64,000 nucleotides of DNA from JAFGDH01 sp964441265 (GCA_964441265.1 CAYYKJ010000002.1:115422-179421), one strand, 5' to 3'; counted from the first letter of the stretch, positions 1-8,950 are shown. Made by a program: numbers and translations. Notes: a model not told the origin generated them from the sequence alone.

Positions 1-52
1 TCTTTATGAAATCCCTTCTGGAGATTTTCCTGTTGAATGCATTCTTTGCCAT
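1..52 (-). CDS. N-terminus of a Tat-exported protein (partial, runs off left edge)
   Basis: Only the first 17 codons are in the window. They read MAKNAFNRKISRRDFIK, which carries the twin-arginine motif SRRDFIK of Tat signal peptides. The ATG at 52 is preceded by GTGATC, a good match to the archaeal anti-Shine-Dalgarno complement, and lies 4 nt past the stop of the upstream membrane-protein gene, so the two are probably cotranscribed. Tat substrates with this start are often cofactor-binding oxidoreductases such as molybdopterin or Fe-S enzymes; that function is inferred, because the mature protein lies outside the window. Confidence 0.6.
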   Translation of the reverse strand, partial: MAKNAFNRKISRRDFIK

Positions 53-56
53 CTGA

Positions 57-344
57 TCACTTCAGGATTCCCTTTCTCCTGAGGGCGAAATATATTTCTA
101 TCCCGCCGTGTATCATGATGAATATTATCAGGACCCAGTCGAGGTTTAGATGGAGGAAGACGGCGAGGGATTTTTCTACCAGTCTGTTCATCCCGTGGAA
201 ACCGACCATGGAATATCCGGTGACTATGTAGATTATCAGCAGCACCAGCAGGACGTATCCGCTCCAGCGGCTCACCCTCAACAACCAGAAATTTATGTTC
301 ATGATTCTTTTATTCAATTCGTTATTAAAAATTGTTTTTGTCAT
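57..344 (-). CDS. Small membrane protein, b-type cytochrome-like
   Basis: A 95-residue protein if started at the ATG at 344, which overlaps the pheT stop as ATGA; an internal ATG at 302 would give 81 residues. It has two or three hydrophobic helices (around GYVLLVLLIIYIVTGY and DWVLIIFIMI) and histidines placed in or near the membrane (GFHG, FLHLN, MIHGG), with a basic tail (ALRRKG). The His pattern and size suggest a haem-b membrane anchor or cytochrome subunit like those encoded beside exported oxidoreductases, which fits the Tat-signal gene immediately downstream. I do not recognise a specific family. Haem binding is an inference from residues and context. Confidence 0.6.
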   Translation of the reverse strand: MTKTIFNNELNKRIMNINFWLLRVSRWSGYVLLVLLIIYIVTGYSMVGFHGMNRLVEKSLAVFLHLNLDWVLIIFIMIHGGIEIYFALRRKGILK

Positions 345-1987
345 TTCTTGGTCAGGGAGAACAGGTCGGTGAGATTTAGCTCGAAGCATGAGACAGGCTG
401 CCCTATTCCCCAGTTCTCCAGGACCTGGGGGTGTATCTCTCCTATGTATGCCACTCCCTTCCCCTTCACCGAGACCCTCCCCACCCTTCCGGGTATGAAA
501 GAGGGGTGCTCGGTCTCCTCGATCTCGTATTTCATGCCAAGTGAAGAGAACAGGAAATCCAGTACCTGCTTTATGTCCGTGAAGGTGATATCCTTCCCGG
601 AAAGGGAGGCACCCAGCCTGGAGAATTCTTCCACCCCGGTCTCCCCTCCGCCCTTTTTGAAGCAGCCCCCTATCTCGAATATACTCTGGGGGTATTCGTG
701 CCTGGTGTTTTTCCCCAGGACCTCCATAAGGGAGGGTATGATCCATGATCTGAGTATGTCATGGTCGGAATTTTTGGCGTTCTCTATCTCTATGAATTTC
801 ATGCCGGATAGCATCTTCTTGTTCATGTTTTCTTCTTTGGTGAGGTGGTAGGTGCTCGTTTCCAGCATTCCCAGCCCCGTCATTACCCGGGCCACTTTCC
901 TCTTGAAGACCGAGAATTCGTCCTCCTGAGCTATTGTCGATATGGATGGGACTGCTGGCTGGAATTTGTCATATCCGTAAGCGATTGCTATATCCTCCAC
1001 AAGATCCATCATGTGCATGACATCCGCCCTGTAAGCAGGGACCAGGACCTTTCCTTTCTCGTAGCCGTATCCCATCTTCTCCAGCATGGAAGATATCTGC
1101 TTCTCGGAGAGTTCAAGACCCAGCAGCCTGTTTACGTAATTTCTGTCTATCTCCATCTTCTTGGGTGTGAGGTCAGGGCTCCTGAACTTCGTGCCGGGAT
1201 AAACCATTTCTACTGAGTACACCTCCGCGCCCATATCCGCCAGCATGGTGGCTATTATGTTTATGCTCGTCCTGACCGATTCGAGGTTGTTCCCGGTTGC
1301 CTCTATGAACATCTCTTTGGTATCCTCGTCTATCTTTCCCGTTTCATGGGAATTTATTATGGGCGGCATGGACATTGTTACCCCCCGGGAATCCCTGAAC
1401 ACGGTGAACCTTTTCCAATGCTCGCACAGGTGCCTGTACTTCCTTCCCGTTGGGTGATGTTCCAGTATCTGCCTTGCCGTTAGTTCGGCGGGATATTCCA
1501 GCGGCCTGAACTTTATCTTCTTGGGATCCTCCCCGGTAAAGGTCACGGGAAACTTTATCTTCCCCAGGGGATAGAATCCTATGCCCCCGCTCTTTCTTCT
1601 TCTGAAGAGGGTGGCATCCATTTTTTCCTGTATCTGTATTATCTCCCTGATTTTTTCGTCGCTGAGCTTCACGTTCTTGGCTACAGCGGCCGCTGCGTAC
1701 GGCCATTCCGGGGGCAGGTTTTTTGCAAACACCTTGAGCTCCGATTCTTTGATTTTATATTTTCTCAGTCCTGTCTTTACTCCCATGAATGAGGAGAATG
1801 CCCTTGCGAAGCCCTGCTCTGAAAGCATGTCCGGCCTGTTGGGGAAGATCTCCACTATTATCTCGTCCTTATCCACGCTGTCCAGGTCAGTTCCAAGGTA
1901 GCTTATCCTTTCTCTGAGTTCCTTGTCCGGTAGTTTCTTTCCCACGAGATTTTCAAATACTTTCCGGTTCAAAGTAATAGTAGGCAT
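341..1987 (-). CDS. pheT: Phenylalanyl-tRNA synthetase beta subunit
   Basis: A 548-residue chain, the usual size for archaeal PheT, which lacks the N-terminal EMAP-like and C-terminal FDX-ACB extensions of bacterial beta chains. With PheS it charges tRNA-Phe in the cytoplasm as an alpha2beta2 enzyme. The N-terminus MPTITLNRKVFENLVGKKLP matches the family start. The B3/B4 editing region lies at about residues 90-270 (HHPTGRKYRHL, PPIINSHETGK) and the B5 region follows with RNYVNRLLGLEL and DLVEDIAIAYGYDK. The catalytic-like fold near the end contains FEIGGCF and GRVGRVSVKGKGVAYIGEIH. The ATG at 1987 lies 5 nt after the pheS stop, so pheS-pheT form an operon. Confidence 0.95.
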   Translation of the reverse strand: MPTITLNRKVFENLVGKKLPDKELRERISYLGTDLDSVDKDEIIVEIFPNRPDMLSEQGFARAFSSFMGVKTGLRKYKIKESELKVFAKNLPPEWPYAAAAVAKNVKLSDEKIREIIQIQEKMDATLFRRRKSGGIGFYPLGKIKFPVTFTGEDPKKIKFRPLEYPAELTARQILEHHPTGRKYRHLCEHWKRFTVFRDSRGVTMSMPPIINSHETGKIDEDTKEMFIEATGNNLESVRTSINIIATMLADMGAEVYSVEMVYPGTKFRSPDLTPKKMEIDRNYVNRLLGLELSEKQISSMLEKMGYGYEKGKVLVPAYRADVMHMMDLVEDIAIAYGYDKFQPAVPSISTIAQEDEFSVFKRKVARVMTGLGMLETSTYHLTKEENMNKKMLSGMKFIEIENAKNSDHDILRSWIIPSLMEVLGKNTRHEYPQSIFEIGGCFKKGGGETGVEEFSRLGASLSGKDITFTDIKQVLDFLFSSLGMKYEIEETEHPSFIPGRVGRVSVKGKGVAYIGEIHPQVLENWGIGQPVSCFELNLTDLFSLTKK

Positions 1988-1992
1988 TTTTT

Positions 1993-3513
1993 TCACAACC
2001 AAATCTTTGTCTCCCTCAACTCTTTTATGTCGTTTCTGTACAGTTCCCTTATGTCGCTGATTCCGTAATAATCCGTTATGATCCTCTCGAATCCGAGCCC
2101 CCAGGCGAGGACGGGCACTTCCTTCCCCAGCAGCGGCTTTACCACCTCGGGCCTGAACATACCAGATCCTCCCAGCTCGATCCATTTTTTGTGGACCGGG
2201 TGGAAGACCTCCGGCTCGACGCTCATTTCGGTGTAAGGGAAATAGGCGGGTCTGAAACGGATTTTTTTGAAACCCATCTTCCTGAAGAACTCCCTCAGGT
2301 ATCCCAAAAGGTGGCTGAAGTTGGCATCCGGGTCAATCACGATGCCGTCGGTCTGGGTGAGCTCGAAAAGATGTGACCAGTCCAGGGTCTCGTTCCTGAA
2401 GTTTTTGCCAAATGAGAAAAACTTCGCGGGCAGATCGGATTCCCTGAGACCGGCGATTGTCTTCGCGGAAAGTACGGTTGTATGGGTCCGCATGCAGTTC
2501 CTTTTCGCTTCTTTCCTGCTCCATTCATATTTCCATCCAGTGCTTCCCGTTGTCCAGCCGTCCTCGTGGGTTTTCCTGACCCTGTCCACGACCTTCCCCG
2601 GGAGCTTTCCTTTTCTCGGGTCCTTTATGAACATTGTGTCATGCATATCCCTCACCGGGTGGCTCTGCGCAGTGTACAGGGCATCGAAATTCCAGAAGCT
2701 CGTCTGGACCATGGGGCCGGTCATTTCTCGGAATCCCATGTCCAGCCATATCCTCCTTGCGTACTCTATGGCCTGGTTAACGAAGTGCCTCTTTCCTCCG
2801 TGTATCTTAGGGACGTTTATTTTTATGTCATATCTCCTGAATTTTTTGCCTTTCCACGAGCCCTTCTTGATCATACCCGCGGTCAACTTCTCTGTCAGCT
2901 TCCTGTCACCTCTTTTCCTGAACTCCCTGACAAGCCTTTTCCCCTCTTTCGTGAGTTCCGGGAATTTGAGCCTTGCCGTTTCCTTCTTAACCACACGCTT
3001 CCTCTTCATCAGTCTAGAAAGTATGGATTTTTCGCTCCCTGAAAGCTCTGATACCTTTTTGGGGAGTCCGGCCAGAAATTCCTCCTCCGGAAATCCCTTC
3101 CCGAGGACATTTTTCCTTTCCGAGGTCGGCTCTATCCTCTTCCCCATGACGGATATTGCGTATTTGGATTTTAGGATGCCTATGCACTTGGCCATCTCGT
3201 CGTCGTTCAGCCCTGTCTTCCGCTTTACCTCGTCATATGTGGTTCCGCTTTCCGCGGCGGAAAGAAACCTTTTCTCCGGAAGACCCTTCTTAAGATACTC
3301 CTTGCCGTTAACGTCCGTTTCGATGACCTCTTCAGTCTCCGTGTTTATTTTGAGCAGGTCTTTGTTTTCAAGCCACTGCAGGGCCCGCATCGCCTCCACT
3401 TCCCTTATCCCGGATTTCTTGGCGAGCTCCCTGAATTCTGGCTCCTTTCCCACATGAGGGATTATTTTTCTCTCAAGCGGATGCAGAGATTCAATAAGCC
3501 TCTTCATTCCCAT
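1993..3513 (-). CDS. pheS: Phenylalanyl-tRNA synthetase alpha subunit
   Basis: About 506 residues, with N-terminal winged-helix DNA/tRNA-binding-like domains (residues 1-200) and a class II catalytic core. Motif 2 appears as FRNETLDWSHLFELTQTDG and motif 3 as VLAWGLGFERI; HPVRDMHDTMF is also typical of PheS. Two ATGs are possible, at 3513 and 3507 (MKRLIESLHPLERK); both keep the family N-terminus. An AT-rich TTTAAA element sits just upstream, closer than the usual 25 nt, so the true transcription start is uncertain. It is followed after 5 nt by pheT. The adjacent methyltransferase is divergent. Confidence 0.95.
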   Translation of the reverse strand: MGMKRLIESLHPLERKIIPHVGKEPEFRELAKKSGIREVEAMRALQWLENKDLLKINTETEEVIETDVNGKEYLKKGLPEKRFLSAAESGTTYDEVKRKTGLNDDEMAKCIGILKSKYAISVMGKRIEPTSERKNVLGKGFPEEEFLAGLPKKVSELSGSEKSILSRLMKRKRVVKKETARLKFPELTKEGKRLVREFRKRGDRKLTEKLTAGMIKKGSWKGKKFRRYDIKINVPKIHGGKRHFVNQAIEYARRIWLDMGFREMTGPMVQTSFWNFDALYTAQSHPVRDMHDTMFIKDPRKGKLPGKVVDRVRKTHEDGWTTGSTGWKYEWSRKEAKRNCMRTHTTVLSAKTIAGLRESDLPAKFFSFGKNFRNETLDWSHLFELTQTDGIVIDPDANFSHLLGYLREFFRKMGFKKIRFRPAYFPYTEMSVEPEVFHPVHKKWIELGGSGMFRPEVVKPLLGKEVPVLAWGLGFERIITDYYGISDIRELYRNDIKELRETKIWL

Positions 3514-3562
3514 AAATCTATTTAAAGGTTGGCAAATTAAAAAGATTTGTGAAGGTGGCGTG

Positions 3563-4303
3563 ATGAATACCAATAAATACAACGAGTTTTTCTATTCCAG
3601 TATATTCGAGAAAGAATCCAGAAAATATTACAGCATACAGAAAAAGAAAATCAGGATCATAATGGACATGTTCAAGCCCTGCCCGGGAGGCAGAATACTC
3701 GATGTGGGCTGCGGCGACGGACTGATATCGTCCATGCTCGCGAGGAAAACCGGTTCAAAAGCATACGGGGTGGATATAAGCAGGAATTCCGTTTCCATGG
3801 CCAGGAAAAGGGGAATCGAGGCAAAGAGGGTCAACGTGGACACAAGGAAAATCCCCTTCCCGGAGTCATTCTTTGACGGTGTGCTTTGCGGGGACATAAT
3901 CGAACACGTCTACGACACCGAGGGACTCATAGAGAATGTCAGAAAGGTGCTCAAGCCCGGCGGTTATGCTGTCTTTTCCACACCCAACATAGCCTCCTGG
4001 TACAACAGGTTTTTTTTGTTGATGGGATTCATGCCCACCTGGATAGAATCGTCCTCCAAGACATTCACGGGAAACCCCTTCATAAAGAGGGGAGTCGGAC
4101 ACATCCATGCCTTCACCAAAAACTCACTGACCGGCCTACTCAAGCTCAAGGGTTTCCGCATATCAGAGGTGAAGGGAAGTCCGGTCATGGCCGACGGAAC
4201 GCGCTCAAGGATGAAGGAGGCCCTGTGGAACCGGGTGGATTCCGCCATTTCGAGAGTGACCACCTGGTCTTCTACCATCATCGTGAAGGCCGAAAAGAAA
4301 TAA
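3563..4303 (+). CDS. Class I SAM-dependent methyltransferase
   Basis: A 246-residue soluble methyltransferase. SAM-binding motif I is ILDVGCGDGLISSMLA at about residues 50-65, motif II ends in YGVDIS, and the post-I region reads FDGVLCGDIIEHV, all typical of the Methyltransf_11/UbiE-COQ5-like class. The middle part (VLKPGGYAVFSTPN) is the usual motif III strand. The ATG at 3563 is preferred over the GTG at 3560 because GGTG lies 5 nt upstream. The substrate cannot be told from sequence. The next gene is a UbiA-family prenyltransferase 37 nt downstream in the same direction, so a role in lipid or quinone-like metabolism is possible but unproven. Confidence 0.85.
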   Translation: MNTNKYNEFFYSSIFEKESRKYYSIQKKKIRIIMDMFKPCPGGRILDVGCGDGLISSMLARKTGSKAYGVDISRNSVSMARKRGIEAKRVNVDTRKIPFPESFFDGVLCGDIIEHVYDTEGLIENVRKVLKPGGYAVFSTPNIASWYNRFFLLMGFMPTWIESSSKTFTGNPFIKRGVGHIHAFTKNSLTGLLKLKGFRISEVKGSPVMADGTRSRMKEALWNRVDSAISRVTTWSSTIIVKAEKK

Positions 4304-4340
4304 ATACCATCCGGCCAAAAGAATATTCTATGGTGTTGGA

Positions 4341-5375
4341 ATGTTGAAGAGATTTCTGTTTAACAGCGTAACGATAAGCCTCCCGAAGAACATAGTGCAG
4401 TTTTTCCTCGGGGTCATACTTTACTGGTTCCTCGTGGGAACGCCCGATACCTACACTACCCTGATTTCCATGTCCGGCTTTGTACTGGCCTATTCTTCGG
4501 TTTATCTTTTCAACGACATCTTCGACTATAAGGAAGACATGAAAGACGATGAGAAGCTCAAGTGGAAGCCAATAGCAAGCGGTCACCTCAGCATCGGCCG
4601 GGCGAAAATGATCGCGGTTGTCCTGGTCCTGCTGGGCCTTTCGGTTTCAATGTTTGTGAACCTGTGGTTTTTCATCTTCGTGATAGCGATGATATTCTTC
4701 AACATGCTTCACTCCTCCCCCCTCACCAGGTTCAAGAAGGACCTCTACAAGACCACCGCGAATATGACGATAATAGAGTTTCTGAAATATTCCTGCGGGT
4801 GGTTCGCCCTGACCTCCAACATATCGAGGTTCCCCTTCTGGCTGATAATGGCCTTTTCCGTGGTCTACGTCACGAGCTACATAATATACAAGTTCAATTT
4901 CAGGGGTAAGATAATAAGGGAGAAGAGGAAACTTTTCTGGGGGATGGGAATTTTCGGTATACTGGCCTATATCATATCCCTTGTACATTACGGCTTTCCC
5001 CTGACACTGATATTCCTCGTCCTGATTCCCTTGGTTGTGCTGGTGATATTCAGATACATGAACGTGGAGGTTCACAGGATAAGCAACATGATATTCATAG
5101 AGTACCTGCTACTGCCCTTCATAATAATATGCTTCGTTATACTCACCATCCCCTCGGTGGGTCACGCCAATGAGAGTCTGGCCGAGGGCATAACCAACAT
5201 ATCAGGCTCCGTGACCGATACCATATCGGAAAACGTGCCTTACGCCGTGATGAAGCCGATAGAGAACATCTCCGACCGGATGAAGGAATACGAGACACTG
5301 GACGATCTGGCAGAGAAGATAAACAGGACATTTTCAGGCGTGACCGATCCTCTGGTCCTTATCAGACGAGCTTGA
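4341..5375 (+). CDS. UbiA-family membrane prenyltransferase
   Basis: A 344-residue polytopic membrane protein with eight or so hydrophobic helices. The first Asp-rich motif NDIFDYKED (N58-D66) is the NDxxDxxxD prenyl-diphosphate site, followed by KPIASGHLS, and HSSPLTRFKK corresponds to the YSxxxRxK motif. Members transfer isoprenoid chains to aromatic, sugar-phosphate or glycerol-lipid acceptors; which one applies is unknown. The second classic DxxxD is not obvious. The C-terminus carries an extra charged amphipathic stretch (MKPIENISDRMKEYETLDD). GGTG lies 5 nt before the ATG. The 3' end overlaps the convergent PHP gene by 14 nt. Confidence 0.85.
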   Translation: MLKRFLFNSVTISLPKNIVQFFLGVILYWFLVGTPDTYTTLISMSGFVLAYSSVYLFNDIFDYKEDMKDDEKLKWKPIASGHLSIGRAKMIAVVLVLLGLSVSMFVNLWFFIFVIAMIFFNMLHSSPLTRFKKDLYKTTANMTIIEFLKYSCGWFALTSNISRFPFWLIMAFSVVYVTSYIIYKFNFRGKIIREKRKLFWGMGIFGILAYIISLVHYGFPLTLIFLVLIPLVVLVIFRYMNVEVHRISNMIFIEYLLLPFIIICFVILTIPSVGHANESLAEGITNISGSVTDTISENVPYAVMKPIENISDRMKEYETLDDLAEKINRTFSGVTDPLVLIRRA

Positions 5376-6018
5376 ACCTCACCAGCTGTGTCTTTATGTG
5401 GGGAACTATTCCGGTCCCTCTGCAATGAAGTCTGATCTTTCCCCCCTTCACTGCCTTCAGCACATCTTCTTTGCTCCTTTCGGAATCCACGTATGTCCAT
5501 GAGCTTCCGAATTCCTCTATGAAATGCGAGTCAGAGCCCGCCAATGCGGGTATCCCGTTCCTATTCGCGAATGAGAGGGCTTCCCCGTTGAATCTGGAAA
5601 AAAGGGTTCTCGAGTTGAAACCTTCCACGGCGTCCAATAAATTGGCTATGTTTTCGGATGACTTCCCAAGTCCTTTTCTGAACCTGTCGAAAGGATGGGG
5701 GAGAATGACAAAGCCGCCCTGCTTCTTCACCCTCCTGCAGGCCTCTGAGGGATCGAGTTTACGTGGTATATCCTCCTTGATGTTTATGCCTATTATTTCC
5801 CCTCCTTTGACCCGGACTTCCTCACCCCTGAAAAGAATGAGATCCGGGTATATGGACTTTGCGTATCTCTCCACCTCCCCGAACCCTTTAGTGGTGTCGT
5901 GATCAGTAACAGCGATAACGTCCATACCTATCTTCTTTGCCTTCCTCACCAGTTCTTCCGGCTCCATGTTCGAGTCATGGGAGTAGCGGGTGTGAATGTG
6001 AAAATCCGCCCTGAGCAT
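5362..6018 (-). CDS. PHP-domain metal-dependent phosphoesterase
   Basis: A 218-residue single-domain PHP protein. Metal-binding motifs are visible in order: HIHTRYSHDS (motif I, HxH), AVTDHDTTKG (motif II), the ILPHPFDRFRKG segment (motif III), and AGSDSHFIEEFG (motif IV). This arrangement is typical of standalone PHP phosphoesterases of the PolC/TrpH-like class, which cleave phosphoesters, for example 3',5'-nucleotides. The substrate is not predictable. It is convergent with the prenyltransferase and divergent from glyS. Confidence 0.88.
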   Translation of the reverse strand: MLRADFHIHTRYSHDSNMEPEELVRKAKKIGMDVIAVTDHDTTKGFGEVERYAKSIYPDLILFRGEEVRVKGGEIIGINIKEDIPRKLDPSEACRRVKKQGGFVILPHPFDRFRKGLGKSSENIANLLDAVEGFNSRTLFSRFNGEALSFANRNGIPALAGSDSHFIEEFGSSWTYVDSERSKEDVLKAVKGGKIRLHCRGTGIVPHIKTQLVRFKLV

Positions 6019-6082
6019 AAGTATTGTTTATTGAAAAACTAATAAATCTATCGAGCCAATCTTCTAGCATGAGGTCGTTTTC

Positions 6083-7573
6083 ATGAAAAAATACAAGGAA
6101 ATCATCGAGCTGGCGGACAGGAGAGCTATCTTCTATCCCACAGCCGAGATACATTCTCAACTCTCGGGTTTCTGGGATTTCGGTCCTCTCGGCGCATCGC
6201 TCCGGAGAAAGATAAAGGAACTCTGGAGGAAGGAGATCGTCAGAAGGACAGGTTCCATGGAGATAGAGGGCTGCGTCATACTACCCAAGCAGAACTTTGA
6301 GGCCTCCGGCCACCTGAAATCCTTCGTTGACCCACTGGTTCAGTGCGGGAAGTGTCACAAGATATTCAGGGCTGACAAAATAATAGAGGCAGAAACCGGG
6401 AAGGAAGTTCCGGAGTCCTCCGGGGCGGAAGAGTTCGACGGCATCATAAAGAAGAGCAAGATAAAGTGCCCCGCCTGCGGCGGCGATCTCGGCAGTGTTA
6501 AAAAATTCAACATGATGCTCGGGCTTTCCGTGGGTCCGGTGACAGGGGACTACAACGCCTACCTCCGGCCCGAGACCTGCCAGAACATATTCACGTCATT
6601 TCAGAAGATATACAAGAGCTGGAGGGTATCTCTCCCCTTCGGAATATCCCAGGTGGGAAGAGCCTTCAGAAACGAGATTTCCCCCAGACAGTCGCTGGTC
6701 AGGCTGAGGGAACTCACACAGCTCGAAACAGAGGTTTTCTTCAATCCAAAAAAGATCGATCGGGCCGAGGACTGGAAAAAATACAAGGACTACGGGCTCC
6801 GGCTGAAGCCTCTGAAGAAGAAATCCACCTCCTCGGTGACCTGCGGCGAAGCGGTCGAGAAGGGCATGGTTTCGGGCAGACTGATAGCTTATTACCTCGC
6901 CGTCGCCCAGCAGTTCTTTGAGAAATGCGGCATCCCAAAGGAAAAGATGAGGTTCAGGGAACTCGGTGACAAGGCCAAGGCATTTTATTCCAGGGAGACC
7001 TGGGATTTCGAAGTCGAGACCGACGTGGGCTGGCTGGAGCTTGCGGCCAACAACTACAGGACCGATTATGATCTCAGTTCACACCAGAGGGTTTCCGGCG
7101 TGGACACTACGGTCGTCGAGGAGGACGAGAAGTTCCATCCCCATGTCTGGGAGATATCAATGGGGCTCGACAGAATATTCTACACCGTGCTGGAGAGTTC
7201 CCTTGGAACCAGGGACGGCAAGCCCATATTCAGTTTTCCCTACTACCTCAACCCTCTCCAGGTGGTGGTTCTCCCGCTCGTCAAGAAGGACGGCCTTGAC
7301 GACAAGGCCAAAGAGATAAATGACGGAATAAAGAAGAGATTCGACACCAAATACGACGAAAAGAGCTCGGTGGGGAAGAGATACGTGATATACGATCAGC
7401 TCGGCGTTCCCCTCGCCGTAACCGTTGATCACCAGACCATGAAAGACGACACGGTGACCCTGAGAGACAGGGACACGAAGAAGCAGGTAAGGGTCGGCGT
7501 CAGCGAACTGGGGGATGCGATTTCATACTTTTTCAGAGGAGATAAAATAGAGAAACTTGGGAAACCCGTTTGA
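6083..7573 (+). CDS. glyS: Glycyl-tRNA synthetase
   Basis: A class II alpha2-type GlyRS of 496 residues, somewhat shorter than the roughly 550-600 common in archaea. The N-terminus contains the family signature LSGFWDFGPLGASLRRKIK. A zinc-like insertion has CGKCHKIF and CPACGG. Motif 2 is seen as GRAFRNEISPRQSLVRLREL and motif 3 as WEISMGLDRIFYTVLE, followed by a C-terminal anticodon-binding domain (LNPLQVVVLPLVKK, YDQLGVPLAVTVD). The ATG at 6083 follows GAGGTCG 6 nt or so upstream. It stands alone between divergent and convergent neighbours. Confidence 0.95.
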   Translation: MKKYKEIIELADRRAIFYPTAEIHSQLSGFWDFGPLGASLRRKIKELWRKEIVRRTGSMEIEGCVILPKQNFEASGHLKSFVDPLVQCGKCHKIFRADKIIEAETGKEVPESSGAEEFDGIIKKSKIKCPACGGDLGSVKKFNMMLGLSVGPVTGDYNAYLRPETCQNIFTSFQKIYKSWRVSLPFGISQVGRAFRNEISPRQSLVRLRELTQLETEVFFNPKKIDRAEDWKKYKDYGLRLKPLKKKSTSSVTCGEAVEKGMVSGRLIAYYLAVAQQFFEKCGIPKEKMRFRELGDKAKAFYSRETWDFEVETDVGWLELAANNYRTDYDLSSHQRVSGVDTTVVEEDEKFHPHVWEISMGLDRIFYTVLESSLGTRDGKPIFSFPYYLNPLQVVVLPLVKKDGLDDKAKEINDGIKKRFDTKYDEKSSVGKRYVIYDQLGVPLAVTVDHQTMKDDTVTLRDRDTKKQVRVGVSELGDAISYFFRGDKIEKLGKPV

Positions 7574-7592
7574 GCGGTTCCCAATTACCGGC

Positions 7593-8681
7593 CTATCTCC
7601 TGGCCCTGGATTTCCCGAGGTACTTCCCCACTTCCCTTTCTATCTTTTCCAGGAAGGACTTCGTGGCCTTGGTGAGATCCCACGCATAATCACTTGCATA
7701 GAAGCTTCCCCTGGCCGTTTCCATCCTTCCCTGGACGGAATATTTTGTCCTTTTGCCGCCCTTCATGTGCTTCTCGACATTTATCGCCAGATAGTTGACG
7801 GGAATCCTCTTTCCGAGCTTCTCGGCGGTTCTGTTTATCATCTCGTCTATCTTGCCCTTTATGAATTCGTCCTCGTGTCCCATCCCGCTAACCTTCACAA
7901 ATGCGTTCTTTACTGGTCTGCCTGCCAGTTTGAATATTTCCTTCACGGTTATTATCCCCGAAAACCTGCCCCCGTCTTCCACCACTACGGTATCTGCTCC
8001 CTTACTTGATATGGAGCTTATTATTCCCTTTACACCGTCCTGAATATCGGATCTCATGAAATCAGTTCTCATCACAGAGGAAACCCCGACACCGCCCGAG
8101 TCTATCTTTTCCCCCGACCTTTCACCTCTTTTGGACCTGTGCTTTTCGGTGAGAATTTTCAGTGCCGAGAGCGAATCCACCATGCCTACTGCCCTGGATT
8201 CGTTGTCGAGGACAGGTATCCTGTTTACAGAGAGGTCGTTCATCATGGAGATAGCCGTCGAGACGTCGTCATCCGTGCTTATGCAGTACGGAAATACCAT
8301 GATGTCCTTTGCCTTCTTCCCGCTGAATACATCTTCCTTTATGAATCCCAGGAGACTTGACTTCTTGACCATGTATATCTTCCCTTCATTTTCCACGGGT
8401 ATGCTTCTGAGTCCGCTGACCAGTACGTGGTTCATCAGTTCGGTCGGTGATACGTCAGAGGGAAGCGGTCCGAATCTGCGCAAGAAATGGGAGATGTTCA
8501 TTGAGGAGGGATCGCTCACATTCTTCCTCGAGATGTCTGTGGCGCTGACTATGCCGAGAAAACCATCATCCCATATAAGCGCTTCGGTTTCCCCCTCCTC
8601 GACCATCTTTGAGGCGACGCGGGACACGCTGTCCCCCGGAGAAAACCTCAGACCGGACTCCAAGACACCCTTCAGATTCAT
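7593..8681 (-). CDS. Four-CBS-domain protein with HPF/RaiA-like C-terminus
   Basis: A 362-residue soluble protein. Four CBS motifs can be followed: residues about 1-60 (ALIWDDGFLGIVSATDISR), 65-118 (VLVSGLRSIPVENEGKIYMV), 122-180 (MMNDLSVNRIPVLDNESRAV) and 200-255 (GADTVVVEDGGRFSGIITV). Residues about 258-355 resemble the ribosome-hibernation factor HPF/sigma-54-modulation fold, with VNYLAINVEKH followed by YSVQGRME and FYASDYAWDLTKAT. CBS pairs bind adenine nucleotides, so nucleotide-regulated ribosome binding is a reasonable inference. It begins 4 nt after the eS17 gene, a translation context that supports this reading. The HPF assignment is by eye. Confidence 0.78.
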   Translation of the reverse strand: MNLKGVLESGLRFSPGDSVSRVASKMVEEGETEALIWDDGFLGIVSATDISRKNVSDPSSMNISHFLRRFGPLPSDVSPTELMNHVLVSGLRSIPVENEGKIYMVKKSSLLGFIKEDVFSGKKAKDIMVFPYCISTDDDVSTAISMMNDLSVNRIPVLDNESRAVGMVDSLSALKILTEKHRSKRGERSGEKIDSGGVGVSSVMRTDFMRSDIQDGVKGIISSISSKGADTVVVEDGGRFSGIITVKEIFKLAGRPVKNAFVKVSGMGHEDEFIKGKIDEMINRTAEKLGKRIPVNYLAINVEKHMKGGKRTKYSVQGRMETARGSFYASDYAWDLTKATKSFLEKIEREVGKYLGKSRARR

Positions 8682-8685
8682 GTTA

Positions 8686-8886
8686 TCATAAACCGGATTT
8701 TTGGATCCGCTTCATTTCCTTTGTTATGTAGCCTGCCACAACGTTACGTATCTTTTTGGATTTTATATTTTTCACTTCAGCCATTATCTCTTTGTTCTTC
8801 TCGAAATCGCCGGTTAGCAGTTTACCGTGAGATTTTATTATCTCATCTCCCAGTGTCTTTATCGCAGCTCCCTTCGTTCTTCCCAT
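8686..8886 (-). CDS. rps17e: Small-subunit ribosomal protein eS17
   Basis: A 66-residue protein that matches archaeal eS17 in full: MGRTKGAAIKTLGDEIIK, then TGDFEKNKEIMAEVKNIKSK and IRNVVAGYITKEMKRI. The start MGR is a family hallmark, so the ATG at 8886 is chosen over in-frame upstream ATGs at 8892 and 8913; GTGATGA lies just before it. The protein is a component of the 30S head. It is followed after 4 nt by the CBS-HPF gene, indicating cotranscription. Confidence 0.93.
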   Translation of the reverse strand: MGRTKGAAIKTLGDEIIKSHGKLLTGDFEKNKEIMAEVKNIKSKKIRNVVAGYITKEMKRIQKSGL

Positions 8887-8950
8887 ATTCATCACTATAA
8901 CATATTCATGCAAACATATTTAAATCATGATCGCCGGCCCGCAAATCTTC

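Noticed and set aside
57..746. A 229-codon minus-strand frame covering the small membrane protein and much of the pheT 3' end
   Set aside because: Its upstream two thirds lie in a wrong frame of pheT with low-quality sequence; only the final 81-95 codons look like a protein.
2267..3457. A 396-codon plus-strand frame antisense to pheS
   Set aside because: pheS has clear motif 2 and 3 signatures; the antisense frame is Ser/Phe/Leu-rich with no domain.
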